Shown: one piece after another, positions 34,774-42,685 of the stretch
Layout: every line of letters begins with the position of its first letter
Position numbering within the stretch: position 1 is the stretch's first letter
NCBI RefSeq assembly: GCF_934754925.1
Contig: NZ_CAKVJA010000001.1
Coordinates: forward strand, 186,001-250,000
Direction: 5' to 3'
Length of the DNA stretch: 64,000 bases
From: an uncultured Clostridium sp.
Lineage (GTDB): Bacteria > Bacillota > Clostridia > Clostridiales > Clostridiaceae
Made by a program: the position numbers and the translations under genes
Notes under the pieces: model-generated
Told to the model about the DNA's origin: nothing
Database searches by the model: none
What the model saw: only the letters and a program-made list of their open reading frames with translations

Positions 34774-35700
34774 TTATAAACTTCTTTTTACTTCTTCGTA
34801 TTCATTAAACATTTCTTCAATTATTTCTTTAACACTTTGAACCTTTTTTACCATTCCAGATATTTGCCCTGCCATTAATGAACCATTTTCAATATCGCCA
34901 TCTACTACGGCCTTTTTAAGAGCTCCCTTACCCAATTCTTCAAGTTCATCAATACTTGCATTAGCATTTTCAAGTTTTAAATATTCTTTTGCAAGCTTAT
35001 TTTTTAGCACTTGAACTGGATGTCCTGTGCATCTTCCAGTAACTACAGTATCAATATCCTTCGATTTTATTACAGCATTTTTATAATTATCATGAATTTG
35101 ACATTCTTCTGATGCTAAAAATCTAGTACCTACTTGAATACCACTAGCTCCAAGAGCAAATGCAGCTGTAATACCCCTTCCATCAGCTATGCCACCAGCA
35201 CCTATAACAGGAATATTTACGGCATCAACGACTTGTGGTAATAACGCCATTGTAGTTAGCTTACCAACATGCCCACCTGACTCACAACCTTCGGCTATAA
35301 TAGCATCAGCTCCGCAACGTTCCATTCTTTTAGCTAATGCAACAGAAGCTACAACAGGAATCACTACAATACCAGCTTCCTTCCATTTATCCATAAATTT
35401 ACCGGGGTTACCTGCACCTGTAGTTATAACTTTAACTCCTTCTTCAATTGCAATATCTGCTAATTCATCAGCATTATCAGATAAGAGCATTATATTAAGT
35501 CCAAAAGGTCTATCTGTAAGCTTCTTAGTTTTTCTTATTTCATCTCTTATATGGCTAGCAGGAGCATTTGCTCCTGCTATAATACCAAGACCTCCAGCAT
35601 TGGAAACTGCTGCAGCAAGAGTACTTTCTGAAACCCAAGCCATTCCACCTTGAAAAATAGGATACTTAATACCTAAAATACCGCATATATCCTTTTTCAT
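34774..35700 (-). CDS. fabK: FMN-dependent enoyl-ACP reductase FabK
   Basis: Last reduction step of elongation, using FMN and NAD(P)H; FabK replaces FabI in many clostridia and streptococci. Protein of 308 aa with the TIM-barrel segments [34 protein letters not shown] (catalytic-site His), [13 protein letters not shown] and [15 protein letters not shown]. The start MKKDICGIL at 35698-35700 follows GGAGGTAAATAT; the 13-codon upstream extension reads through that site. Lies 16 bp after acpP. Confidence 0.95.
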   Translation of the reverse strand: MKKDICGILGIKYPIFQGGMAWVSESTLAAAVSNAGGLGIIAGANAPASHIRDEIRKTKKLTDRPFGLNIMLLSDNADELADIAIEEGVKVITTGAGNPGKFMDKWKEAGIVVIPVVASVALAKRMERCGADAIIAEGCESGGHVGKLTTMALLPQVVDAVNIPVIGAGGIADGRGITAAFALGASGIQVGTRFLASEECQIHDNYKNAVIKSKDIDTVVTGRCTGHPVQVLKNKLAKEYLKLENANASIDELEELGKGALKKAVVDGDIENGSLMAGQISGMVKKVQSVKEIIEEMFNEYEEVKRSL

Positions 35701-35716
35701 ATATTTACCTCCAATA

Positions 35717-35944
35717 CTATTTTGCTGTTGCTTTTTCAATGAAGTTCACGGCATCTGAAACTGTTTTTATATTTTCCACCTCTTCAACTTTTACATCAAA
35801 AGCATCTTCAAGTTCCATTATTACTTGGAATAAATCTAACGAATCAGCTTCTAAATCTTCTATGAAACTTGTTTCTAATTTAACATCCTCTTCATTAACC
35901 CCTAATTGTTCTACGATTATTTCTCTAATTTTCTCAAATATCAT
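35717..35944 (-). CDS. acpP: Acyl carrier protein
   Basis: Protein of 75 aa with the conserved phosphopantetheine site DSLDL (Ser in [16 protein letters not shown]) and the acidic helix II. It carries growing acyl chains between the enzymes encoded around it. AGGAGG precedes the ATG. Lies between fabH and fabK. Confidence 0.96.
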   Translation of the reverse strand: MIFEKIREIIVEQLGVNEEDVKLETSFIEDLEADSLDLFQVIMELEDAFDVKVEEVENIKTVSDAVNFIEKATAK

Positions 35945-36011
35945 TTTAATTTCCTCCTAAAAATTTAACTATTTTTTTATTTATTTTATAAATTTAACAA
36001 TTAACGAAATA

Positions 36012-36989
36012 TTATAATTCTAGTAATATTCCAGCCCAAGTTAATCCACCACCAAAAGCAACTAAAATAACTTTATCACCTTTATTAAGTAAACCCTTGT
36101 TAATAGCTTCACTAAAAGCTATAGGTACACTAGCTGCAGAAGTATTTCCATAAGATTCTAAGTTAACATAGAACTTGTCCTTACTTATATTTAACTTTTT
36201 AGCAGCATCATCTATTATTCTAAGATTTGCTTGATGTGGAATAATATATTTAATATTTGATATATCTTCATTTGAATTCTCTAGTAGCTTATTTACTACC
36301 TTAGGAATTATTGATATAGCAAATTTGAAAACTTCTCTACCATCCATTTGTATATATTCTTCTCTTTTTAAAGATGTATCTGCAAATGGTGTTTCAATTG
36401 GAAATTGATTAGCAGTCAATGCTTTAGCACCTGTTTTTCCATCAGAGCCAAAATAAGTACTTATTATTCTACTATTATCAGTACTTATTTCTAGAATAGC
36501 GGCACCAGCACCATCACCAAATAATACGCAAGTATTTCTATCATTCCAATCTACTATTCTTGAAAGAACTTCACTACCAATAACTAAAGCTTTGCTACCC
36601 TCTCCATTTTTCATTAATGAATTAGCAATTATTGTTGCATATAAAAAACCTGAACAAGCAGCTGTTATATCAAATGCTGCTGCATTATTACAACCTAATA
36701 TACTTTGAACACTACAAGCTGTAGATGGCATAATTCTATCTGGTGAAGTCGTTGCAACTATAATTAAATCAATATCTTCTGGTGTACATCTTGCCATATC
36801 CATAGCATTAATTGCTGCTTTAACAGCTAAATCTACTGTACCTTCACCTTTTGAAATCCTTCTTTCAGATATCCCAGTTCTCTTAACTATCCATTCATGT
36901 GATGTATCAACTAAAGTTGATAATTGATCATTACTTACAGCATTTTCTGGACAATAATGTCCAACACCTACTATTTTTACTATACTCAT
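36012..36989 (-). CDS. fabH: 3-oxoacyl-ACP synthase III (KAS III)
   Basis: Initiating condensing enzyme of 325 aa joining acetyl- or branched acyl-CoA with malonyl-ACP. The Cys-His-Asn triad is seen in DITAACSGFLYAT, YIIPHQANLRIID and LESYGNTSAAS; the family start is VGVGHYCPENAVSNDQL. AAAGGTG precedes the ATG. First gene of an eleven-gene operon; a leader of about 290 nt with two FabT-like palindromes lies upstream. Confidence 0.96.
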   Translation of the reverse strand: MSIVKIVGVGHYCPENAVSNDQLSTLVDTSHEWIVKRTGISERRISKGEGTVDLAVKAAINAMDMARCTPEDIDLIIVATTSPDRIMPSTACSVQSILGCNNAAAFDITAACSGFLYATIIANSLMKNGEGSKALVIGSEVLSRIVDWNDRNTCVLFGDGAGAAILEISTDNSRIISTYFGSDGKTGAKALTANQFPIETPFADTSLKREEYIQMDGREVFKFAISIIPKVVNKLLENSNEDISNIKYIIPHQANLRIIDDAAKKLNISKDKFYVNLESYGNTSAASVPIAFSEAINKGLLNKGDKVILVAFGGGLTWAGILLEL

Positions 36990-37015
36990 CTTAGCACCTT
37001 TGTTTTAAAAATATA

Positions 37016-37036
37016 ATTATTTGATAATCAAATAAT
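37016..37036. promoter_or_regulatory. FabT-like palindrome in the fabH leader
   Basis: A 21-bp palindrome with core TTTGATAATCAAA centred on 37026, 27 bp before the fabH ATG. It matches the published FabT (MarR-family) box type. Perfect symmetry apart from the central base. Confidence 0.65.
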
Positions 37037-37050
37037 ATTGTTAAAAATAT

Positions 37051-37075
37051 GAAATATTAAATTTTTTAATATTTC
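37051..37075 (-). promoter_or_regulatory. Perfect 11-bp hairpin in the fab leader
   Basis: GAAATATTAAA and TTTAATATTTC flank three bases. AAGGAG precedes it on the minus strand, and a weak T tract (ATATTTTTAAC) follows. It may be a weak attenuator or stability hairpin. Confidence 0.4.
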
Positions 37076-37268
37076 TCCTTAGTTAATCTCATAATAAATA
37101 ATAAGTTGCTATTATATTTAACAAAAAATATAATAGTAGATTATTGTAAAAGTTTATATAAAGTAAAAATAATTCCGAAATAACAATAAATGTAGATTTA
37201 CTGTCTCATATAAAAATAATTCAAATAGCGACTTAACTTCTAAAATTATCCACTCTCCTTTCAAATAT

Positions 37269-37281
37269 TTTGATTATCAAA
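37269..37281. promoter_or_regulatory. FabT-like box at the fab operon start site
   Basis: TTTGATTATCAAA, centre 37275, directly at the predicted transcription start of the minus-strand fab promoter. Position fits repression. Confidence 0.75.
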
Positions 37282-37288
37282 CATCTTT

Positions 37289-37317
37289 ATAATAATTCTA
37301 CTTTTAAATTTTGTCAA
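37289..37317 (-). promoter_or_regulatory. Promoter of the fab-acc operon
   Basis: On the minus strand, TTGACA (37312-37317), a 17-bp spacer and TATTAT (37289-37294). The predicted start near 37282 leaves a leader of about 290 nt without a gene. Confidence 0.75.
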
Positions 37318-37332
37318 TATTTTTTTACAATA

Positions 37333-37361
37333 TTGCCTTTTCGTTAAGTATATATTATACT
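37333..37361 (+). promoter_or_regulatory. Promoter of the divergent monooxygenase-like gene
   Basis: TTGCCT (37333-37338), a 17-bp spacer and TATACT (37356-37361). A FabT-like box follows 11 bp later. Confidence 0.6.
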
Positions 37362-37372
37362 TTTAAATATAT

Positions 37373-37385
37373 TTTGATTATCAAA
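37373..37385. promoter_or_regulatory. FabT-like box before the 37410 gene
   Basis: TTTGATTATCAAA, identical to the 37269-37281 box. It lies between the predicted transcription start (about 37368) and the ribosome site, so it probably represses this gene too. Confidence 0.75.
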
Positions 37386-37409
37386 GTATTTTAAGTGAAG
37401 GAGAATCAT

Positions 37410-38453
37410 ATGGAATTAAAAATAGGAAATTTAATAGCGAAATTACCAATAATACAAGGTGGTATGGGAGTTGGAGTTTCACTTTCAAGTTTAGCTGGAA
37501 ATGTTGCAAAACATGGTGCTATAGGAGTCATTTCTGCAGCACACCCTGGCTATCTTGAAGAAGACTTTGAAAAGAATACATTGCAAGCAAATATAAGAGC
37601 ATTGAAAAAACATGTAATAAAAGCAAAAGAAATAAGTAACAATGGAATAATCGGTGTAAATATAATGGTGGCAATGAAAAATTATAAGGAATTAGTTAAA
37701 TCTAGTATTGAGAGTGGAGCAGATTTAATAATATCCGGTGCCGGATTACCACTAAAGTTACCTGAATATACAAAAAATAGTGAAATAAAAATATTACCAA
37801 TAGTATCATCATCTAAAGCAACAAAGCTTATATTATCATATTGGAAAAAACATTATAATAAAATTGCAGATGGTATTATTATAGAAGGCCCTGAAGCTGG
37901 AGGTCACTTAGGATTTAAGGCTGATAGTATAGAAAGTGATATAAATAAATTTGAAAATAATGTTAAAGATATATTAGAAACAGTTAAAAATTTAGAAATT
38001 GAATATGGCCAAAAAATACCTGTAATTGTTGCAGGGGGAGTTTTTGATTCTAATGATATAAAAAGATACATGGAATTAGGAGCTAATGGAGTTCAGATAG
38101 GAAGTAGATTTGTTGCAACATATGAATGTGATGCTCATATTAAATTTAAAGAAGCTTATTTAAATTGTACTAAAAATGATATTAAAATCGTTAAAAGTCC
38201 TGTTGGTATGCCAGGAAGAGCAATAAATAATAATTTTTTTAAAAAAATTAATAATGAAAATAATAAAATAAGTAAATGTTATAATTGCTTAGTTCCATGT
38301 AATCCATCTACTACCCCATATTGCATAAGTGAGGCCTTAATAAATGCGGCTCGAGGGAATATTGATAATGGATTAATATTTTGTGGGGCAAATGCGTATA
38401 GAATTAATAAAATGTTGTCAGTTAAAGAATTGCTAGATGAATTAATTGTTTAG
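37410..38453 (+). CDS. Nitronate monooxygenase / FabK-like flavoprotein
   Basis: FMN-dependent TIM-barrel protein of 347 aa in the 2-nitropropane dioxygenase family, a paralogue type of FabK. Segments are LPIIQGGMGVGVSLSSLAG, IIEGPEAGGHLGF with the active-site His, VIVAGGVFDS and GVQIGSRFVATYE. A distinctive C-terminal Cys region (CYNCLVPCNPSTTPYC) is present that FabK lacks. The ATG at 37410 follows GAAGGAG by six bases; a GTG five codons earlier overlaps that site. The shared FabT-like operator suggests a role tied to fatty acid metabolism, but the substrate is unknown. Confidence 0.82.
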   Translation: MELKIGNLIAKLPIIQGGMGVGVSLSSLAGNVAKHGAIGVISAAHPGYLEEDFEKNTLQANIRALKKHVIKAKEISNNGIIGVNIMVAMKNYKELVKSSIESGADLIISGAGLPLKLPEYTKNSEIKILPIVSSSKATKLILSYWKKHYNKIADGIIIEGPEAGGHLGFKADSIESDINKFENNVKDILETVKNLEIEYGQKIPVIVAGGVFDSNDIKRYMELGANGVQIGSRFVATYECDAHIKFKEAYLNCTKNDIKIVKSPVGMPGRAINNNFFKKINNENNKISKCYNCLVPCNPSTTPYCISEALINAARGNIDNGLIFCGANAYRINKMLSVKELLDELIV

Positions 38454-38459
38454 AAAGAA

Positions 38460-38495
38460 GCAAGTAGGATGTTTAAATCTAACTCTCCTACTTGC
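38460..38495. terminator. Bidirectional terminator between convergent genes
   Basis: GCAAGTAGGA (38460-38469) pairs with TCCTACTTGC (38486-38495), between the stops at 38453 and 38510. Confidence 0.75.
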
Positions 38496-38509
38496 CTTTA
38501 TATTATATT

Positions 38510-39028
38510 TTATAAATTAATATTAGATTTTTCAGTAGGCTCTAATTCTCCTAATATAAATGGTAATACTTCATCAACTTTTATATTAAGAACTACGGCA
38601 AATTCTTCATGTAATAATCTTTCAGCTTCAGCCATTATTTTCTCATCACCAACATATAGTTTCTTACCTTCAGTTTTTTTCTTTTCTTTTTCTAGGTATA
38701 AAGTGCGTATTAGTTTAACAAGCTCTACCTTATTACCTTTCTTTAAAATTTCATTATATTTTTCTTTACGAAGATTAATATCGTCAATCCATATAGGTCC
38801 ATTATCTGGCATTGTTCTTATTAAATCATACACCTCCTTCACTGTCATAATTTTTCTAATATTTATCATATCGTTATCAATAGGTGCATAAATTGTTGAA
38901 TTAGAATCATAAGCTGGTTTAAGAATATAATATTCTTTTTCTATATTATTAAATTTCCTTTTTTCTATACCAGTTATCTTACATACTCCTGTTGTACCAT
39001 AAATAATATAGTCATTTTTTGCAAACAT
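38510..39028 (-). CDS. CarD family RNA polymerase-binding regulator
   Basis: Protein of 172 aa with an N-terminal CarD/Mfd-type RNA polymerase-interacting domain (FAKNDYIIYGTTGVCKITGI, then YYILKPAYDSNSTIYAPID) and a C-terminal helical domain (VKLIRTLYLEKEKKKTEGKK, then AEAERLLHEEFA). CarD proteins stabilise promoter open complexes and tune rRNA and other transcription. The start MFAKND at 39026-39028 is chosen because AGGAGG lies upstream; a longer frame enters the structured leader. Preceded by a possible attenuator. Confidence 0.9.
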   Translation of the reverse strand: MFAKNDYIIYGTTGVCKITGIEKRKFNNIEKEYYILKPAYDSNSTIYAPIDNDMINIRKIMTVKEVYDLIRTMPDNGPIWIDDINLRKEKYNEILKKGNKVELVKLIRTLYLEKEKKKTEGKKLYVGDEKIMAEAERLLHEEFAVVLNIKVDEVLPFILGELEPTEKSNINL

Positions 39029-39047
39029 TATATTATTCCTCCTTAAT

Positions 39048-39107
39048 AAAAAAACGTGTAAATTTACCGACAACTGGACTTACGTTGTATATCGACAAAC
39101 TACACGT
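39048..39107 (-). promoter_or_regulatory. Attenuator-like leader of carD
   Basis: The RNA's 5' arm ACGUGUA (39107-39101) can pair with UACACGU (39060-39054), directly followed by seven U, forming a terminator-like hairpin before the ribosome site. A competing hairpin GUGUA/UAUAC uses the same 5' arm. UUGUCG occurs twice, and ACAAC/GUUGU can form an inner stem. I recognise no known riboswitch class. Confidence 0.5.
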
Positions 39108-39114
39108 TGTTTAT

Positions 39115-39143
39115 TTTATAATTTACATATTGAATAAACTCAA
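39115..39143 (-). promoter_or_regulatory. carD promoter
   Basis: On the minus strand, TTGAGT (39138-39143), a 17-bp spacer and TATAAA (39115-39120). The predicted start near 39108 coincides with the 5' arm of the leader hairpin. The remaining DNA to greA (39144-39337) holds only its own AT-rich promoter region. Confidence 0.6.
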
Positions 39144-39337
39144 CATTATTTCTATACTATTATTATACATTTAAAATAATATTTTTTCAAAGTTTTATAG
39201 TTTAAATTAATAATTTTTAAAATATATACAATCAAAATATAAGAATAATTTATTTTATATTTTAATGTTATCTTTCATTTTCTTTAATAAGTCTTTATAA
39301 TAGTATCATAATATATTATAGGAGAGATTTTTATTTT

Positions 39338-39802
39338 ATGAGTAAAATATTAACAGAATCTAATATTAAAAAATTACAAGAAGAATTAGATTACAGAATG
39401 ACTGTAAGAAGAGCTGAGATTGCTAAAGAAAAGCTAATTGCAGCAGCGCATGGAGATAGATCAGAGAATGCTGAGTATAAGGCTGCTTGTGAAGAGTATA
39501 GAGAAAATGATAATAGAATTCAACATCTATTAACTCTTATAACTACAGCTACAGTTATAGAAGATGAAAGTATTGATAAATCTATTTTAGGAATAAACAC
39601 CAAAGCTAGAATTGAATTTATTGATGATGGTTTTGAAGATACTATTACTTTAGTAACAACATTAGATGCAAAACCTGAGGAAATGCTAATAAGCATCGAA
39701 TCTGAACTTGGAAAAGCATTAGCAGGTAAAAAAGTTGGAGATATAGTTGAAGTTGAAGCACCTGGGGAAAATTATTCTGTAAAAATTTTAGAAATACTTT
39801 AA
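39338..39802 (+). CDS. greA: Transcription elongation factor GreA
   Basis: Protein of 154 aa that rescues backtracked RNA polymerase by stimulating transcript cleavage. The N-terminal coiled coil contains the acidic tip residues in AHGDRSENAEYKAA, and the C-terminal FKBP-like domain ends with GKKVGDIVEVEAPGENYSVKI. Length is normal for the family. GGAGAG precedes the ATG. Divergent from carD, another RNA polymerase-binding factor. Confidence 0.92.
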   Translation: MSKILTESNIKKLQEELDYRMTVRRAEIAKEKLIAAAHGDRSENAEYKAACEEYRENDNRIQHLLTLITTATVIEDESIDKSILGINTKARIEFIDDGFEDTITLVTTLDAKPEEMLISIESELGKALAGKKVGDIVEVEAPGENYSVKILEIL

Positions 39803-39844
39803 AATAATGAGGTTATATCAACATTATGATATAACCTCATTATT
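39803..39844. terminator. Strong bidirectional terminator, 18-bp arms
   Basis: AATAATGAGGTTATATCA (39803-39820) and TGATATAACCTCATTATT (39827-39844) are exact complements. Lies between convergent greA and the MATE gene. Confidence 0.85.
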
Positions 39845-41242
39845 TTAATATGCTTTAATTTCATTCTGTGAGACTATAGGATTAGAAATCTCTTTCATAG
39901 CCTTTCTAAATTGTAAGAAGAATAATATTGCTGTAGTAGAAACTGCTAATAAATCTGCTACAGGTTCTGCCATAAATACTGCTGTTGTTTTATCTGCCAT
40001 AAATATAGGCATAATATAAATTAACGGTATTAATAATATTATTTTTCTTAATAATGCTAAAAATAATGATGTTTTTGCATTTCCTAATGCAATAAAAGAT
40101 TGCTGACAAGCAATTTGTATACCAAATACACATGAAACAGCCATATATATTCTAAGAGCATGACTTGTAAACTTAACTAGCTCTGGATCGTTATTAAATA
40201 TTAATACAAATGTTTGAGGAGTTATCATTGCTAATGCCCATAATATAACTGAATAAGATATACAAGAAATAAGTAATATTTTAAAGGCTTTTTTTACACG
40301 AGTTGGATTTTTAGCACCATAGTTATAGCTTATTATTGGCTGTCCACCTTGAGTTAATCCTGTTAAAGGAAGCATTGAAAATTGCATTACGCTTGTAAGA
40401 ATTGTCATTGCTCCTACTGCAATATCACCACCATATTTTAATAATGAAGAATTAAAACATACTGCTATTAAACTTTCTGTAGATTGCATTATAAAAGGTG
40501 CTAATCCCAACATTATTGAAGGTATAATAATTTCCCTTGATAATCGAAAGTTTTTCTTTTTTAATTTTAAGGTTGATTTCTTACCTGTTAAGAAAAATAG
40601 TATCCAAATCATAGAGAATGATTGAGATATTATTGTAGCTAAAGCAGCACCGGACACTCCCATATTAAATCCAAATATAAATATAGGATCAAGAATAATA
40701 TTACTTATAGCCCCTATTAAAACAGTCATCATACTAACTGTAGCAAAGCCTTGGGCACTTATAAATGCATTAAGTCCAAGAGTTAGTTGAACAAAAATAG
40801 TTCCTAAGCTATATATTTTCATATAATTTACTGCATATTGTATTGTATTTTCACTTGCTCCGAATAATAAAAGCAAGTCTTTTGAAAAGAAAAAGAATAT
40901 AACTGTAATAGTAAGAGATAAAATGATTAATAGTGAAAATGAATTTCCTAATGTCTTTTCTGCATTTTCATGTTCGTCTTTTCCTAAAAAAATTGAAGAT
41001 CTTGGAGCCGCACCCATACTTACTAGAGCAGCAAATGCTGAAATAAGCATAATAAGTGGTAAGCATACTCCAACTCCAGTAAGTGCTAATTTACCAACTT
41101 CAGCTATATGACCAATATACATACGGTCTACTAAATTGTATAATAAATTAATAATTTGTGCTGCAATTGCAGGAACGGCTAGTTTTAGAAGTAATTTTCC
41201 TACACTACAGCTTCCTAATTCTTCTGTGCGATTTTGTTGCAT
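39845..41242 (-). CDS. MATE family efflux transporter (MepA-like)
   Basis: Membrane protein of 465 aa with about twelve helices in two MATE repeats, for example LLLKLAVPAIAAQIINLLYNL and the second-half FIMQSTESLIAVCFNSSLLK with GLTQGGQPIISYNYGAKNP. Cation-driven drug export is the family role. The start MQQNRTEELG at 41240-41242 follows AAAGGAG; the 27-codon extension would cross the promoter. Divergent from a MarR gene with overlapping promoters, like the mepR-mepA arrangement. Confidence 0.9.
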   Translation of the reverse strand: MQQNRTEELGSCSVGKLLLKLAVPAIAAQIINLLYNLVDRMYIGHIAEVGKLALTGVGVCLPLIMLISAFAALVSMGAAPRSSIFLGKDEHENAEKTLGNSFSLLIILSLTITVIFFFFSKDLLLLFGASENTIQYAVNYMKIYSLGTIFVQLTLGLNAFISAQGFATVSMMTVLIGAISNIILDPIFIFGFNMGVSGAALATIISQSFSMIWILFFLTGKKSTLKLKKKNFRLSREIIIPSIMLGLAPFIMQSTESLIAVCFNSSLLKYGGDIAVGAMTILTSVMQFSMLPLTGLTQGGQPIISYNYGAKNPTRVKKAFKILLISCISYSVILWALAMITPQTFVLIFNNDPELVKFTSHALRIYMAVSCVFGIQIACQQSFIALGNAKTSLFLALLRKIILLIPLIYIMPIFMADKTTAVFMAEPVADLLAVSTTAILFFLQFRKAMKEISNPIVSQNEIKAY

Positions 41243-41265
41243 AATATCTTTCTCCTTTAATAAAA

Positions 41266-41294
41266 TTGACAAAAAATAATAATTCTTATAAAAT
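41266..41294 (+). promoter_or_regulatory. Promoter of the MarR gene
   Basis: TTGACA (41266-41271), a 17-bp spacer and TAAAAT (41289-41294). Its -10 abuts the -10 of the opposing MATE promoter. Confidence 0.7.
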
Positions 41295-41323
41295 AGTTTA
41301 TAAAGAAACTGTTTATTTGTCAA
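41295..41323 (-). promoter_or_regulatory. Promoter of the MATE gene with possible MarR operator
   Basis: On the minus strand, TTGACA (41318-41323), a 17-bp spacer and TAAACT (41295-41300). The imperfect inverted repeat AGTTT-n6-AAACT (41295-41310) covers the -10 and could be the MarR site. Confidence 0.65.
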
Positions 41324-41340
41324 CCATATTGGAGGTAATG

Positions 41341-41775
41341 ATGAAAACTAAATTTGATATTACAGAAATACTATACTCAATAAAAAATATAAATGATTTA
41401 TACTATAACTTATCTGTAAAAACAGCATATGAATGTGGAATTAGTAAGCCTGAGGCAGATATACTAGCTTTTCTAAATAATAATCCATCTTGTGATACGG
41501 CAAGAGATATAGTTAAATTAAAAGGATTTTCTAAAGCATATGTTTCTAAGGCAGTAGAACCATTAATATCAAAAGGATTTATAAAAGTTGAAGTTGATAA
41601 AGATGATAGACGTTGCCAACATTTAAAGTTAACAGAAAAGTCTAAGCCCATAGTAATAAAACTACATGAGATGCAAAGTAAATTTGTAAATAAAATTACA
41701 GAAGGAATAGATAAAAAGGATATAGAAAAGTATCTTGATGTAATTCAACACTTTTCAGAAAATGCTTTAAAGTAA
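41341..41775 (+). CDS. MarR family transcriptional regulator
   Basis: Winged-helix regulator of 144 aa. The DNA-binding region reads GISKPEADILAFLNNNPS, then LKGFSKAYVSKAVEPLISKG (recognition helix) and the wing VDKDDRRCQHLKLTEKS. Of two adjacent ATG codons, the one at 41341 has the better spacing (five bases) from GGAGG. It probably represses itself and the divergent MATE exporter in the absence of a ligand. Confidence 0.9.
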   Translation: MKTKFDITEILYSIKNINDLYYNLSVKTAYECGISKPEADILAFLNNNPSCDTARDIVKLKGFSKAYVSKAVEPLISKGFIKVEVDKDDRRCQHLKLTEKSKPIVIKLHEMQSKFVNKITEGIDKKDIEKYLDVIQHFSENALK

Positions 41776-41810
41776 TTAAAAAAGCAATTATTAAATAATT
41801 GCTTTTTTAA
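41776..41810. terminator. Terminator after the MarR gene
   Basis: TTAAAAAAGCAATTA pairs with TAATTGCTTTTTTAA around a five-base loop; usable in both directions. Confidence 0.8.
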
Positions 41811-41925
41811 TTACTTATTCAATTTATAAATCCAAAATCATTAAATAGAAATACTTTTATAAATGCTTTCCACTCTATATAAATAAAATCTATATATTTA
41901 TTTGTCCAATAAACTAAAACTTTAT

Positions 41926-42489
41926 TTATTGAAGTAATTCATTGTTGTTCTCATCAAAATATTTTACCTCTAAACGTATACCAGCACTTTCTTCAGAAGT
42001 TAAATTTTCTTTTATTAGAACCATAGAGGCTTTTCCAATTTCTAAATCGGCATTATATTTATAAATATCATTTATTGTAATTTCAACTCTAGAAACTTTT
42101 TTACCATTAGATATTATAATATAACCGTATTTAGCGTTTTTTATATCATTATAGTTTTGATAAATTATTCTATAATTTGATATTCCTAAGTCATTTGTAT
42201 CTATTTCTAATTTATTAGCTTGATTTAATACATAATCTCCTTTATTATCTTTTTCATAAACAAAAACTCCGTGCATACTATCCGTTGAAAAGCCAACTAT
42301 TTTCGTATCTGCAACATAGATTTCATCTATAACATAAAGACTATACTCATCAACTATATTTTCTAATTTTTCTTTATCGATATTCTTTAATTTTTCATTA
42401 TTTTTATTTAAATAAACTGTAGATTCTACACAGCCTATAAGAAATAAATTTAACAAAATAACTAAATTTAATAATATAATTTTTTTCAT
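41926..42489 (-). CDS. Hypothetical lipoprotein, 187 aa
   Basis: Signal peptide (NLVILLNLFLIGC) with the lipobox LIGC gives a membrane-anchored, extracytoplasmic protein. The mature part is beta-rich with no recognised domain (IYVADTKIVGFSTDSMHGVF and KYGYIIISNGKKVSRVEITI). GGAGGAAATCT precedes the ATG. It stands alone between convergent MarR and divergent DusA-like genes. Function unknown. Confidence 0.7.
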   Translation of the reverse strand: MKKIILLNLVILLNLFLIGCVESTVYLNKNNEKLKNIDKEKLENIVDEYSLYVIDEIYVADTKIVGFSTDSMHGVFVYEKDNKGDYVLNQANKLEIDTNDLGISNYRIIYQNYNDIKNAKYGYIIISNGKKVSRVEITINDIYKYNADLEIGKASMVLIKENLTSEESAGIRLEVKYFDENNNELLQ

Positions 42490-42685
42490 AGATTTCCTCC
42501 TTTTTATTATAAGAAGATTCTTAAATTATATTTTATTATGTATAATCAAATTATACACTTAAATTGGTAATAAAATCTATATTTTATATTAATTAATATA
42601 AAAATTTAATCTTATTTATATAATTAAACCTTTATATGCTATAATAAATCATAATAAATTTCTTAAATTTGAAAGGATACAAAAG

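Noticed and set aside
35189..35653. Open frame of 154 codons on the plus strand inside fabK
   Set aside because: Antisense to a complete FabK with all motifs; no ribosome site and no protein-like features beyond a Pro/Ala/Ser bias.
37230..37262. AAGGAG followed by GTG GAT AAT TTT AGA AGT TAA on the minus strand, a possible leader peptide
   Set aside because: The GTG is only one base from the ribosome-like site and the peptide has six residues with no regulatory codon run.
39029..39073. Longer CarD starting MSVNLHVFLLRRNNI
   Set aside because: It runs through the AGGAGG and the U-run of the leader hairpin; the family N-terminus aligns with MFAKNDYIIYG.
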